NCBI RefSeq assembly: GCF_000379845.1
Contig: NZ_KB903793.1
Location: 1 to 64,000 of the forward strand
Source of the DNA: Moraxella boevrei DSM 14165
Lineage (GTDB): Bacteria; Pseudomonadota; Gammaproteobacteria; Pseudomonadales; Moraxellaceae
Direction: 5' to 3'
Length of the DNA stretch: 64,000 bases
In this document: positions 51,274 to 60,240 of the stretch, piece after piece
Layout: each line of letters begins with the position of its first letter
Position numbering within the stretch: the stretch's first letter is position 1
Program-made: the position numbers and the translations under genes
The notes under the pieces: model-generated
The model's input: only the letters and a program-made list of their open reading frames with translations
Told to the model about the DNA's origin: nothing
The model's database searches: none

Positions 51274-51550
51274 AATACTACCTGGTTTGTAAAAAGTGAA
51301 ATTGACTATTTTTATAAAAAAATAAAAATCTCTTTATGATAGCATATTTTTTGACAAAAATCATGGTGAAAAATTGCCCTGTTTGTCCATATTTTTAACC
51401 GATTTTTATGAAAAATTCATTGTAAATTTGACAAAAATACTCTATGCTAAAAACATAAAATTTTGTTAATTTTTTGTTTCAAAGTGGCGTTGAAAAAGGC
51501 TTTTTACACGCTAAATTTGTTTTGTTCCTGTTAATTATTCGGAGTAATTT

Positions 51551-52756
51551 ATGACAACCACCCCAAAAAAACCAACTACTCAAAAATCGATTAATAAAGT
51601 CCAAAAAGTCACCGAGCCGTACGAAACCGACCCAGAAGCCTTGCTAGCACTCAAACAAGAAGACCGTAAAGTACGAAAAGCCACCAAAACCAAATCCGCC
51701 ATCGATGACACGTTGCTTGCCGACCTAAAAAAAGGTAATGTGCAAAAAGGCAACGAACACCTTGAAGCCTTACTTCACGATGCCACAAGTGATGAACTAT
51801 CCGCCTTAAAAGATATATTTGCCGAGCAAGCGATTGCTAACCGTGTCAAAACGGGTGTGAAAAAAGATGACGAACTTGCCGAAGGCTGGCGAGACGGGGC
51901 GTATCCTTATAAGAACCGCCTAAGCCGTAAAAATTATGAAGCCCAAAAATACGAACTCCAAGTTGAATTGCTCAAATTACAAAAATGGGTGAAAGAAACA
52001 GGACAAAAAGTCGTGATTTTGTTTGAAGGGCGTGATGCTGCTGGTAAAGGCGGTACCATCAAACGCTTTATGGAGCATCTAAACCCACGTGGTGCTAGAG
52101 TGATTGCCCTAGAAAAACCAACCGAACAAGAGCAAGGACAGTGGTATTTCCAGCGTTATGTCAAGCATCTACCAACCAATGGTGAAATCGTGCTGTTTGA
52201 CCGTTCATGGTATAACCGTGCAGGTGTAGAGCGTGTGATGGGCTTTTGTACTGATGAGCAGTACGAAGACTTTATGCGTCAAGTTCCTGAGTTTGAAAAA
52301 CATTTAATTAGTTCAGGTATTCATTTGATTAAATTTTGGTTTTCCGTTAGCCGTGACGAACAACGTCGCCGATTTGCCCAACGTGAAGCCCACCCATTAA
52401 AACAATGGAAATTATCACCGATTGACAAAGCATCTTTGAATAAATGGGACGATTACACGTTGGCAAAAGAAGCCATGTTCTACAACACCGATACCGCCGA
52501 AAGCCCTTGGATTGTTATCAAATCTGACGATAAAAAACGTGCCAGACTTGGGGCGATGCGTTATGTACTAAACAAACTGCCCTACGCCCAAAAAGAGAAG
52601 AAAAATGTACGTGCACCAGACCCGCTTATTGTCGGACGTGCAGGTGCTTTGTATGAACAAGGCGAACGAGAAGATTTAGAAGTAGCGGACGAACCAAATA
52701 TTGTACTGGCTCATACCATTGAAAGCAAAAAAATTGCCAAAAAAACAAAAAAATAA
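51551..52756 (+). CDS. ppk2: Polyphosphate kinase 2
   Basis: 401 residues. Walker A FEGRDAAGKGGTIKRFMEHL, Walker B with lid FDRSWYNRAGVERVMGF, and WYFQRYVKHLP are typical of PPK2. About 110 extra charged residues at the N-terminus lie before the catalytic domain. It makes GTP or ATP from polyphosphate or runs in reverse. The 277-base gap upstream has no gene seen; a GGAG ribosome site precedes ATG. Confidence 0.95.
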   Translation: MTTTPKKPTTQKSINKVQKVTEPYETDPEALLALKQEDRKVRKATKTKSAIDDTLLADLKKGNVQKGNEHLEALLHDATSDELSALKDIFAEQAIANRVKTGVKKDDELAEGWRDGAYPYKNRLSRKNYEAQKYELQVELLKLQKWVKETGQKVVILFEGRDAAGKGGTIKRFMEHLNPRGARVIALEKPTEQEQGQWYFQRYVKHLPTNGEIVLFDRSWYNRAGVERVMGFCTDEQYEDFMRQVPEFEKHLISSGIHLIKFWFSVSRDEQRRRFAQREAHPLKQWKLSPIDKASLNKWDDYTLAKEAMFYNTDTAESPWIVIKSDDKKRARLGAMRYVLNKLPYAQKEKKNVRAPDPLIVGRAGALYEQGEREDLEVADEPNIVLAHTIESKKIAKKTKK

Positions 52757-52779
52757 ATCGTTATTTTAACTTTTTTAAC

Positions 52780-52826
52780 AAACCAATTTATTTCATGATA
52801 ATAGTGGGATAAATTGGTTTTTGTTT
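52780..52826 (+). terminator. Intrinsic terminator after ppk2
   Basis: AAACCAATTTAT pairs exactly with ATAAATTGGTTT (12 bp), followed by TTGTTTT. Confidence 0.85.
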
Positions 52827-52909
52827 TAGCGGTTTTTTTAAAGGCGAAAAATTGTTATAATGATTGGCAATTTTTTAACATTTTTTTAAAATCAAAAATA
52901 GGAATAACC

Positions 52910-54202
52910 ATGAGCAACGCCAACCAAATTTTATTCAACAAAGCCAAAATCCACATCGCAGGGGGTGTTAATTCGCCTGTGCGTGCCTTTGCAGGTGTGG
53001 GTGGAACGCCTGTATTTATCAGCCGTGCCAAAGGCTCAAAAATATACGACACCGAAAATAATGCCTATATTGACTATGTTGGCTCATGGGGACCGATGAT
53101 TTTGGGTCATAGCCACCCACATATCATTGAAGCGGTGAAAAAAGCCTGTGATGATGGTCTATCTTTTGGTGCACCCACGCCATTTGAAACTACCATTGCC
53201 GACAAAATTTGTGAATTAATCCCAAGTATTGAATTAATACGCATGACCAGTTCAGGCACAGAAGCCACCATGTCTGCCATTCGTTTGGCTCGTGGCTATA
53301 CTGGGCGTGATAAAATTGTCAAATTTGAAGGCTGTTACCACGGACATTCTGATAGCTTGTTGGTAAAAGCAGGCTCTGGTATGCTTGACATCGGAGAACC
53401 GACATCAAAGGGCGTACCAGCCGACTTTGCCAAACATACCCTTACCTTACCCTATAATGACAAACAAGCTTTAATAGACTGTTTTGCAAAATTTGGTAAT
53501 GAAATTGCCTGTGTCATCGTTGAACCAGTCGCAGGCAACATGAACATGGTCATTCCAAGCCAAGATTTTCACAACACCTTACGCCAACTTTGTACAGACA
53601 ATGAAGCGGTGCTGATTTTTGACGAAGTAATGACAGGTTTTCGGGTTGGACTAGGCGGTGCTCAAGCCCATTTTGGCATTACCCCAGATTTAACGACTTT
53701 TGGTAAAATCATCGGTGCAGGCTTGCCAGTTGGGGCATTTGGTGGTAAACGTGAAATCATGGAACACATCGCACCGCTTGGGGGCGTGTATCAAGCAGGC
53801 ACATTATCAGGCAATCCTTTGGCAATGCGAGCAGGGATTGCTATGTTTGAATTATTAACCCAAGACGGTTTTTACGACAAATTGAGCGAAAAAGTCGTGT
53901 ACTTGACTGATAATTTGGAAAAATTGGCAAAAGAAGCAGGGATTGCTTTTAAAACCACCCATTTAGGCGGTATGTTTGGTTTGTATTTTACCGACAATGA
54001 CTTGCCAAAAAACTTTGATGAAGTCAGCCAATGTGATGATAAAAAATTTGCTACCTTTTTTCATGGTATGCTAGAACGTGGCATATATCTTGCTCCGTCT
54101 GCGTTTGAGGTCGGGTTTATGAGTAGTGAACACAGCCAAGAAGATTTAGATAAGACGTTAGAAACGGCAAAAGAAGTGTTTGCAAATATGGCACAAGCCT
54201 AA
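52910..54202 (+). CDS. hemL: Glutamate-1-semialdehyde 2,1-aminomutase
   Basis: 430 residues from ATG 52910 (AGGAATAACC before it); the frame upstream is in the terminator region and not used. PLP lysine in [18 protein letters not shown]; other hallmarks are [27 protein letters not shown] and FDEVMTGFR. It makes 5-aminolevulinate for heme and related tetrapyrroles. Confidence 0.96.
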   Translation: MSNANQILFNKAKIHIAGGVNSPVRAFAGVGGTPVFISRAKGSKIYDTENNAYIDYVGSWGPMILGHSHPHIIEAVKKACDDGLSFGAPTPFETTIADKICELIPSIELIRMTSSGTEATMSAIRLARGYTGRDKIVKFEGCYHGHSDSLLVKAGSGMLDIGEPTSKGVPADFAKHTLTLPYNDKQALIDCFAKFGNEIACVIVEPVAGNMNMVIPSQDFHNTLRQLCTDNEAVLIFDEVMTGFRVGLGGAQAHFGITPDLTTFGKIIGAGLPVGAFGGKREIMEHIAPLGGVYQAGTLSGNPLAMRAGIAMFELLTQDGFYDKLSEKVVYLTDNLEKLAKEAGIAFKTTHLGGMFGLYFTDNDLPKNFDEVSQCDDKKFATFFHGMLERGIYLAPSAFEVGFMSSEHSQEDLDKTLETAKEVFANMAQA

Positions 54203-54241
54203 AAATTTTGATAAAAAATTGCAAAATTTTCTAAAAAAACC

Positions 54242-54269
54242 TTGCTTTTTTAAAAAATATCCGTATAAT
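54242..54269 (+). promoter_or_regulatory. Sigma-70 promoter of tRNA-Lys
   Basis: TTGCTT (54242-54247) and TATAAT (54264-54269) are 16 bases apart, with the -10 box 11 bases before the tRNA 5' end. Confidence 0.8.
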
Positions 54270-54280
54270 ACGCACTCATT

Positions 54281-54356
54281 GGATCGTTAGCTCAGTTGGT
54301 AGAGCAGCGGACTTTTAATCCGTTGGTCCCGCGTTCGAGTCGCGGACGATCCACCA
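54281..54356 (+). tRNA. tRNA-Lys (TTT anticodon)
   Basis: A 76-base cloverleaf from GGATCGTTAGCTCAGTTGGT to a genome-encoded CCA. Acceptor arms GGATCGT/ACGATCC pair, the anticodon loop CTTTTAA carries TTT, and GTTCGAGTC is the T loop. It decodes AAA and AAG. Confidence 0.97.
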
Positions 54357-54376
54357 TTTATACAAAAAATAAAGAT

Positions 54377-54406
54377 AAACCCTTTCTTAACGAAAGGGTT
54401 TTTTTC
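54377..54406 (+). terminator. Intrinsic terminator after tRNA-Lys
   Basis: AAACCCTTTC and GAAAGGGTTT around TTAAC, then a T run. Confidence 0.92.
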
Positions 54407-54597
54407 TGCCAAAAATTTTTAACATGGTGATAAAAAACGCCATTCATTTAGAATTTGTTACAAAAGTTACAAGTTATCCAAAAAACATTGCACGGCTAGG
54501 CTAGAACTGCAAGAAAAATTTAGCGATAATAGCCCACATCAATTTTTACCCTAAATTTTATTTTTAAAAAATTTTAAATTTTGAAAGAGGAACGATT

Positions 54598-55251
54598 ATG
54601 TTAAAACAATTTACCACGCCTGTATTAACCGCCATTTTGGCTATGTCAACCCCGTTAGCAATGGGGCTTGCCACTGCCCAAGCTAAACCTGCAAACGAAG
54701 CAACGGCATCAAAAAACTTAAATGGTTTATTAACCAACGTTAAAAGCATGACTGCCAATTTTAGCCAAATGACCAAAGGTGGAAAATCTGCCAACCGCAG
54801 TTTTAGTGGAACAATGGCGGTACAACGCCCAAATAACTTTCGTTGGCACACCACAGGCAACGCTGAACAGTTAGTGGTAGCGAACGGTAGCACCCTTTGG
54901 ATTTATGATAAAGATTTACAACAAGCCACTCGCCAAAGTGTGAGCAATCAAATTGGCGATACGCCTGCGTTATTGCTATCGGGCGACCCTACCAAAATTT
55001 CTGCCAGTTTTAAAGTGACCCAACCCGATGCGAGCAAAAATTACTATGTGTTACAACCAAAATCAAGTAATGCTAACTTTAAAAGCCTAAGTTTATCCTT
55101 TAACAACGGCAACCCTGTAATGATGGTGTTAAATGATAACTTGGGGCAAACAACGAGCATCAAATTTAGCAATGTCAAACGCAATACTGGCATTGCCAAA
55201 AGTCAATTTACCTTTACACCACCAAAAGGGGTGGATGTGATTGACCAATAA
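54598..55251 (+). CDS. lolA: Outer-membrane lipoprotein carrier protein LolA
   Basis: 217 residues with a cleavable signal (about residues 1-29, ending TAQA). The LolA half-barrel is seen in LLTNVKSMTANFSQMTKGGK, RPNNFRWHTTGNAEQLVVAN, LWIYDKDLQQATRQSV and the C-terminal TGIAKSQFTFTPPKGVDVID. It carries lipoproteins from LolCDE to the outer membrane, relevant to the many lipoproteins here. An AGAGGA ribosome site precedes it. The 240-base gap before it holds the tRNA terminator and no gene. Confidence 0.95.
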   Translation: MLKQFTTPVLTAILAMSTPLAMGLATAQAKPANEATASKNLNGLLTNVKSMTANFSQMTKGGKSANRSFSGTMAVQRPNNFRWHTTGNAEQLVVANGSTLWIYDKDLQQATRQSVSNQIGDTPALLLSGDPTKISASFKVTQPDASKNYYVLQPKSSNANFKSLSLSFNNGNPVMMVLNDNLGQTTSIKFSNVKRNTGIAKSQFTFTPPKGVDVIDQ

Positions 55252-55286
55252 TTGACAATACGGATACCAACCGTTGTAAATTTTAT

Positions 55287-55315
55287 AAACCCATGTGAAT
55301 AGCATGGGTTTTTGG
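55287..55315 (+). terminator. Intrinsic terminator after lolA
   Basis: AAACCCATG and CATGGGTTT around TGAATAG, followed by TT. Confidence 0.88.
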
Positions 55316-55517
55316 ATTTTGTTGTAATTTGTTACAATTTTTTGTGATTTTAGGGTTGTGGTTGCGGATTAAAACTTGGGGTGAATTACTAGCATTTTTT
55401 ATTTAAAGGGAGTATAATTGCCACGTTTCGCCAGTTGATAGCGTTTAACAATCAAGTTTTGCCCATTTTGTTTTATCGATTGATAAGTTTTGCAATATTT
55501 TTTTTAAGTTTGTGGCA

Positions 55518-55545
55518 AAAATCGCTAGGAATGGCGGTTTTTTTG
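55518..55545 (+). promoter_or_regulatory. Terminator-like hairpin in the nuo leader
   Basis: AAAATCGC pairs with GCGGTTTT (one U-G pair) over an eight-base loop and is followed by more T. It lies about 100 bases after a TATAAT (55413-55418) and 400 bases before nuoA, so it may act as an attenuator for the operon. The region 55316-55951 otherwise has no convincing gene. Confidence 0.5.
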
Positions 55546-55788
55546 ACACAAATTTGATTATGAATGCAAATTTTTGGGATAGATTTTAGCGATTAACCAG
55601 CCGATAGATGAATATTAAACAAAACGATGATGGATAAATCGGGTTATTAGATGTGTGATGTGTTGTTTTGTCTAGGATTTGATTTATCGTGAGATTTATC
55701 AAAGCATTTGTATTATCTTTCTATTTTTCTCTTGCATGGCTAGTAGCCAAGCGTCAAGATGCGTCAATCGGTTGAATGAAAAAATAAG

Positions 55789-55914
55789 AACCTGTATTCA
55801 TAATGTTTTTGCAATGAAAAATGCGATAAATCGCCTGCTTTTCATGCAAAAGCAAACTTTTATGGACTACTTTTACAAAAAAAATTAAGTTGTGTAAGGT
55901 TATGAATACAGGTT
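55789..55914 (+). repeat. 15-bp inverted repeat in the nuoA upstream region
   Basis: AACCTGTATTCATAA (55789-55803) is the exact reverse complement of TTATGAATACAGGTT (55900-55914), with 96 bases between. It ends 37 bases before the nuoA ATG. It could be the ends of a small mobile repeat, or a long-range hairpin in the nuo leader. Confidence 0.75.
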
Positions 55915-55951
55915 TTAATAAGTTCAAAATCCTTTTGGCAAGGAGTTCTTA

Positions 55952-56476
55952 ATGCTGTTAAGTTTTGATTGGTCTGCGATTGTCTTTTTATTGGCAGGGT
56001 TTGGTCTGTGCCTATTTATGCTGTTGGTGCCACGTTTATTGGGTGGTACATCAAAAGGCTTTCAAAAAGAAGAAAATTTTGAGTCGGGCGTGGTCGGTGC
56101 GGGTACGGCTCGTATTCGTTTGTCTGCCAAGTTTTATGTGGTGGCGATTTTCTTTGTGATTTTTGACCTTGAAGCCTTGTACCTTTATACCTATGCGGTA
56201 TCGGTCAAAGAGGCCGGTTGGCTTGGTTTTGCGACCATTGTGGTGTTTGTGCTTGAGTTGTTGGTAGGTTTGTATTATTTGTTAAAATTGGGTGCATTAA
56301 ATTGGTCGCCAATTGACAAAAAACCAAAAACCCCACGTTTAAGTACAAAACCTGTTGGTTTTAATTTGGCGGATATTACCAAATTTAATGGCATTGATGA
56401 GCTAGAAACTGACCCAACAGGCAAAGTGCCTGCTCAGTCGTCTGGTAAGGTTTTTTCAGAAATAAAAGACTTGTAA
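55952..56476 (+). CDS. nuoA: NADH-quinone oxidoreductase subunit A
   Basis: 174 residues with three membrane helices. The conserved loop FESGVVGAGTARIRLSAKFY and FFVIFDLEALYLYTYA identify NuoA, a membrane-arm subunit of complex I next to the quinone site. It has a C-terminal extension of about 40 polar residues. A strong AAGGAG lies nine bases upstream. In most relatives nuoB follows at once; here it is 812 bases further on. Confidence 0.96.
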   Translation: MLLSFDWSAIVFLLAGFGLCLFMLLVPRLLGGTSKGFQKEENFESGVVGAGTARIRLSAKFYVVAIFFVIFDLEALYLYTYAVSVKEAGWLGFATIVVFVLELLVGLYYLLKLGALNWSPIDKKPKTPRLSTKPVGFNLADITKFNGIDELETDPTGKVPAQSSGKVFSEIKDL

Positions 56477-56480
56477 AGGG

Positions 56481-56591
56481 TACTTGAATAAAGACAAACA
56501 AGATGTGGTAAACATTGACCATATCAGCCAAACAGGGCGAGTTACCATGCAAAAGTTGATTAATTACAGAATTGTCATAAGTAAAACTTAA
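56481..56591 (+). other. Possible orphan effector tail between nuoA and nuoB
   Basis: One frame stays open for 36 codons from the end of nuoA to a TAA at 56589 without a start codon, and reads like protein (YLNKDKQDVVNIDHISQTGR, then VTMQKLINYRIVISKT). It ends 40 bases before the next gene. It may be the remains of a toxin tip, as in the other cassettes, but the evidence is only the open frame and its place. Confidence 0.35.
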
Positions 56592-56631
56592 CTAAGTTTG
56601 AATAAATGGGCTATTTAAAAAAGGTGTTAAA

Positions 56632-57183
56632 ATGCAGGAAAAATTTGCCGAATTTTTAGAATTGTTAGCTGATTATGATGATCCTTCTGAATTGCTTGAG
56701 CTTTTTGACAGTTTGGTGGGCGATAGAGTGTCTTTTTCTCGGTTTTTGATGGAAGCTTACGGTCTTACAAAAGAAGAAGCAGAAGAATGGCAGGATGATG
56801 ATGAGGCTTATGAAGATGAAGAAGATAGGGAATATTCACGGCGTTTACAATTATCGGCTGGTGTTTGTTTGTTGCTTCGTGAATTTGGATATGTTTACAA
56901 TGACGATTGGAAGATGGATTATGAAGGTCTAAGTGAACATATTTCTGAATGGCTTGACCAAGAATTTGAAATTACTTTTGAAGAATGCAAGATGGCTTTT
57001 GATGATTCAGATGGTGAAGCTATGCCCGCTGATGTTATTCGCCAAAAAATAGAACAAGAAAGCGATTTTACTTTACTTGAATTTATTAGTGGAGATGACG
57101 ATGTGAATTTTGCGATTGTCCAAAAAACTGATAAAGCAAAAATTTTAGAATTAGCCGATGAATTGGGCATTATTGTAGAATAA
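56632..57183 (+). CDS. Acidic cytoplasmic protein, immunity candidate (DUF6630-like)
   Basis: 183 residues, strongly acidic (EEAEEWQDDDEAYEDEEDRE), with no signal or membrane segment. The C-terminus FAIVQKTDKAKILELADELG resembles DUF6630-type proteins as I remember them, though this is tentative. Acidic single-domain proteins of this size often inhibit basic nuclease toxins. It sits between nuoA and nuoB in the same orientation, so it would be made with the complex I operon. The toxin partner is missing, apart from the possible tail upstream. Confidence 0.55.
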   Translation: MQEKFAEFLELLADYDDPSELLELFDSLVGDRVSFSRFLMEAYGLTKEEAEEWQDDDEAYEDEEDREYSRRLQLSAGVCLLLREFGYVYNDDWKMDYEGLSEHISEWLDQEFEITFEECKMAFDDSDGEAMPADVIRQKIEQESDFTLLEFISGDDDVNFAIVQKTDKAKILELADELGIIVE

Positions 57184-57288
57184 TTCAATAATATTTTTCC
57201 ATTCAAAATAGACATTTAATTCCTTAAATATTACACCCAAAACTCAAAAACTGCCAGTTTTAAAGCAAGCATTCTAAGGTAGATTCCC

Positions 57289-57951
57289 ATGAAATACACT
57301 TTAACCCGTGCTAACACAGATGCCAATAAATTCCCTGCCCAAACGCGTGAAATTCTTGATGAAGAAGAAGTCAATCGCAATATTGTGATGACAAGGCTTG
57401 AAGATTTAGCCCATAGTCTTGCCAATTGGGGACGTAAAAATTCACTGTGGCCGTTTAACTTTGGCACAAGTTGCTGTTATGTGGAATATGCCACGACATT
57501 GACTGGTGTACATGATTTGTCTCGTTTTGGGGCGGAAGTTATCCGTGCTTCTCCTCGTCAGGCAGATGTGATGATTGTGGCAGGGACGTGTTTTATGAAA
57601 ATGGCACCTGTAGTACAACGTCTGTATGAGCAAATGCTTGAGCCGAAATGGGTGATTAGTATGGGGGCGTGTGCCAATTCTGGTGGTATGTATGATGTGT
57701 ATTCGGTGGTGCAGGGCGTGGATAAGATTATCCCTGTTGATGTGTATATCCCTGGTTGTCCACCACGTCCAGAAGCGTTGATTCAGGCGATTATGCTGTT
57801 GCAAAATCAGATTGATAAGGAACGCCGACCGCTGGGTATTCATGTCAAAGATGACGGTATTTATCAGCCAATTATGCAACCTGAACGTGATAGAAAACAA
57901 GCAGAACGCATTGCGGTAAAAAATTTAAGAAGTCCTGATAATGTGGAGTGA
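57289..57951 (+). CDS. nuoB: NADH-quinone oxidoreductase subunit B
   Basis: 220 residues. The N2 cluster cysteines are present: [21 protein letters not shown] and [14 protein letters not shown]. It forms the peripheral arm next to the quinone site. It is separated from nuoA by a foreign gene and from nuoCD by 3.5 kb of accessory genes, both unusual. Confidence 0.97.
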   Translation: MKYTLTRANTDANKFPAQTREILDEEEVNRNIVMTRLEDLAHSLANWGRKNSLWPFNFGTSCCYVEYATTLTGVHDLSRFGAEVIRASPRQADVMIVAGTCFMKMAPVVQRLYEQMLEPKWVISMGACANSGGMYDVYSVVQGVDKIIPVDVYIPGCPPRPEALIQAIMLLQNQIDKERRPLGIHVKDDGIYQPIMQPERDRKQAERIAVKNLRSPDNVE

Positions 57952-58018
57952 TTGGATCTTATATTTGTTTAAAATTGGCTTTGTGAATATTTGTGTTGTG
58001 TAATTTGGGAGATAATCT

Positions 58019-58588
58019 ATGCCCTTAACTCGCTATTATATATTGGAAAATGATACAACCACAGCAGGTGGCGTCGTCCAAACAACAACCAATCCGATTA
58101 TCTCTAATGTCAGTGGCAAAAAACAAAGCTGTATCGGTGATGATGTCTGGTGTCCTGCTTGCCAATCAATGGGTCAAATCATTCCGACAGGTCCAAGATT
58201 ATCTTTTTCTTTGGGTGAGGCAATGCCTGCCTTAAATGATGATTTGTGTCTATGCAAATGTAATCCACCACCAAAACTTATCAATTCCCAAACCAACTTT
58301 AAAGAAATCATTGATGATAATAGACTTGCCCAGTACCAACAAGCAAGAGAGCAATACCGACAATCTTTTGCTGGGTTTGGTATTGAAGAGATACCTACTT
58401 ATACTCTGTTGGTTTTGGTTGATGATTTTAGCAACCCCTTAAAAAATTGTTTTTATTCCATAAAATTTGATGATGGGGAGATATTATTTGGACATACAGA
58501 TGATGATGGTAGAACACAAGAATTTTTGGCAAATAAAACCATTTCCAACATTCGCTATCAAATAAATCAAGGACTTTCAGATGAGTAA
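58019..58588 (+). CDS. PAAR-domain protein 1
   Basis: 189 residues. The first 90 are PAAR-like: a TRYYILENDTTTAGGVV start, IGDDVWCPACQSMGQI and ALNDDLCLCKC, with cysteines that can hold the metal of the PAAR cone. PAAR proteins cap the VgrG spike of type VI secretion and carry effectors. The 100-residue C-terminal part (ending GHTDDDGRTQEFL) is small and of unknown kind, perhaps an adaptor. The next gene overlaps by eight bases. The N-terminal half is closely related to the gene at 63300. No type VI structural genes are in the window. Confidence 0.78.
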   Translation: MPLTRYYILENDTTTAGGVVQTTTNPIISNVSGKKQSCIGDDVWCPACQSMGQIIPTGPRLSFSLGEAMPALNDDLCLCKCNPPPKLINSQTNFKEIIDDNRLAQYQQAREQYRQSFAGFGIEEIPTYTLLVLVDDFSNPLKNCFYSIKFDDGEILFGHTDDDGRTQEFLANKTISNIRYQINQGLSDE

Positions 58589-59234
58589 TTCAAGTCAAGA
58601 ACAAAACAGCCCAATATTTAAACCAATGCAAAACAATATCTGTACCGCACAAATATCACCCAACGAAAGCATTATATCTCAAATTGAAAGACGGAATGCT
58701 CAAAGGCAAAAGTTAGTGGAGCAAACCATCGCTTGCCCAACTCACAAAACTTTATGTTGGGCATTAAATGAGTTGGCAAAATATGAAAATAAAAAAGGAA
58801 CGGAGGAGTTTTGTGATTATGTATATCAACCACCAACAACAATAATGCATCATTCAGTTGAAAATGATTACTTAAATGACGGTGAAAATACAGAGTTTTT
58901 AACTTTAAGTTTTCCCAAAATTGAGTATGGTTGGTTTGGTATTGAATTGGGCATAGAAGTTACACCGCCAAAATTTCCATTATATGTTGATATAGAATAT
59001 ATTGAAATCGGCTATGTACTTTATAAAAGGTATCGTGGCATGGCTTTCGGTTTTTATTTTGGTTTTAATAGCTTTAAACTTTTTATGCAATCGGTTTTTC
59101 GGCATGGAGGAAATAATTTTGGACATCCACCAAATAAATATGGCTTTGTTCTTGGTGTTGCAATAGCTAGAGATTTCCCCAAAATTCAGAATTTTGTAAA
59201 TCAATGGTGTGTTGGAGAGGTGTGTAAATTATGA
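58581..59234 (+). CDS. Candidate type VI effector (unknown family)
   Basis: 217 residues; starts inside the PAAR gene's last codons in another frame (eight-base overlap), so translation is coupled. The first 100 residues are polar with cysteines; the second half alternates beta and glycine/aromatic-rich segments (YVLYKRYRGMAFGFYFGFNS; GGNNFGHPPNKYGFVLGVAI), possibly membrane-active. It overlaps by four bases with a four-helix membrane protein, the likely immunity. Its last codons (FVNQWCVGEVCKL) recur in decayed form at 59720, so alleles of this tail have been exchanged here. Function inferred from position only. Confidence 0.6.
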   Translation: MSNSSQEQNSPIFKPMQNNICTAQISPNESIISQIERRNAQRQKLVEQTIACPTHKTLCWALNELAKYENKKGTEEFCDYVYQPPTTIMHHSVENDYLNDGENTEFLTLSFPKIEYGWFGIELGIEVTPPKFPLYVDIEYIEIGYVLYKRYRGMAFGFYFGFNSFKLFMQSVFRHGGNNFGHPPNKYGFVLGVAIARDFPKIQNFVNQWCVGEVCKL

Positions 59235-59659
59235 ATAAATTGCGCATATTGTCAAAAAAAAACATGTATTGCGAGCTATTATTTTTATTTTTTTTAGCAC
59301 CAATGTTTCTTTATGTGTCAGCAATTGTTTATCGTATTGATGCAAGACAAAAATCAGTAAATGAATATTTTATTGAATTATTGACTTTTCCTATAGTTTT
59401 AACTTTTTTTATATTGTTAATTTTAAACTTTTTTGCAGATTTTATAAATTATAAAAAAAATAATTTTTTTTACTTAAAAAAGATAGTAATAATTTTAAAT
59501 TTGTCTTATATCTCATTTGTCTTGTTTACTATTTTTAAAAATTCAATTTACAACAATTTAAATGGTTATTACGCATTTGTTTTCTTATTTATTCCAATAT
59601 TGATGTTATTTTTCTATAAAATTTATAAATATTATGGTTATTATAAAGAATTTTTTTAA
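59231..59659 (+). CDS. Four-helix membrane protein, likely immunity protein
   Basis: 142 residues, ATG overlapping the upstream stop (ATGA). Four hydrophobic segments (about 14-33, 48-70, 82-104, 112-130) with lysine-rich ends. Extremely AT-rich. A polytopic immunity protein fits an effector that acts at the inner membrane. A damaged homologue follows at 59758. No known family recognised. Confidence 0.6.
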   Translation: MNKLRILSKKNMYCELLFLFFLAPMFLYVSAIVYRIDARQKSVNEYFIELLTFPIVLTFFILLILNFFADFINYKKNNFFYLKKIVIILNLSYISFVLFTIFKNSIYNNLNGYYAFVFLFIPILMLFFYKIYKYYGYYKEFF

Positions 59660-59713
59660 ATAATTTCTTTACTTTAATAGTATTGTGAATTATACAAAAT
59701 TTCATACAATATC

Positions 59714-60189
59714 CAAAGTTTTGTAAATCAATATTGTATTGGTGAGGTTTGTAGGTTATGAATGCGGAAGATAAATTAAGGGAGATTTCTAAAAAAATAT
59801 CAAATATGGTATTTTTAATGTAGTTTTCTTATTTCTGTTTTTTTTATGGTTTATGACCCACATTGTATACTATTTAGATGAAAAAAAGAAATCAATAGAG
59901 TTATATGCTTTGGACTGTTTTTTTAATCCTTATGTGTTTTCTATTTTTTTTCTTATATGGGCAAACCTAATAATAGATTTTGTATTATACAAAAATTTAA
60001 AATGAGTAAGATTAAAAATCTTATTATTTGTGTTAAATATTAACTGTATGATTTTTGTATTAGAAAATTATTTTGATAGAGATATTTTTAATATTTATGT
60101 ATTCTATTTCTGTTTAGGTTTTATATCATTTATTTTTTACAAAAATACATAAATATTATCAGTATTATAAATTAACAAAAAATTTATAG
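59714..60189 (+). pseudogene. Decayed copy of the effector tail and membrane immunity gene
   Basis: Codons from 59720 give FVNQYCIGEVCRL-stop, matching the last 13 residues of the effector at 58581. An ATG overlapping that stop (59758) opens a homologue of the four-helix protein, but it breaks after 21 codons. The sequence continues in other frames with clear similarity (VVFLFLFFLWFMTHIVYYLD versus LLFLFFLAPMFLYVSAIVYR; then DEKKKSIELYALD; later FYFCLGFISFIFYKN) to a stop at 60189. At least three frameshifts. This is a displaced effector-immunity allele. Confidence 0.75.
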
Positions 60190-60240
60190 TTTATCAATTA
60201 GGTTGTTTTTCATTTTGTATTTTTGAAAGAGGATTAAAGT

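Noticed and set aside
55679-55888. Open frame of 69 codons in the nuo leader
   Set aside because: TTG start, no ribosome site, lysine and phenylalanine rich like the AT-rich background, and it spans one arm of the inverted repeat.
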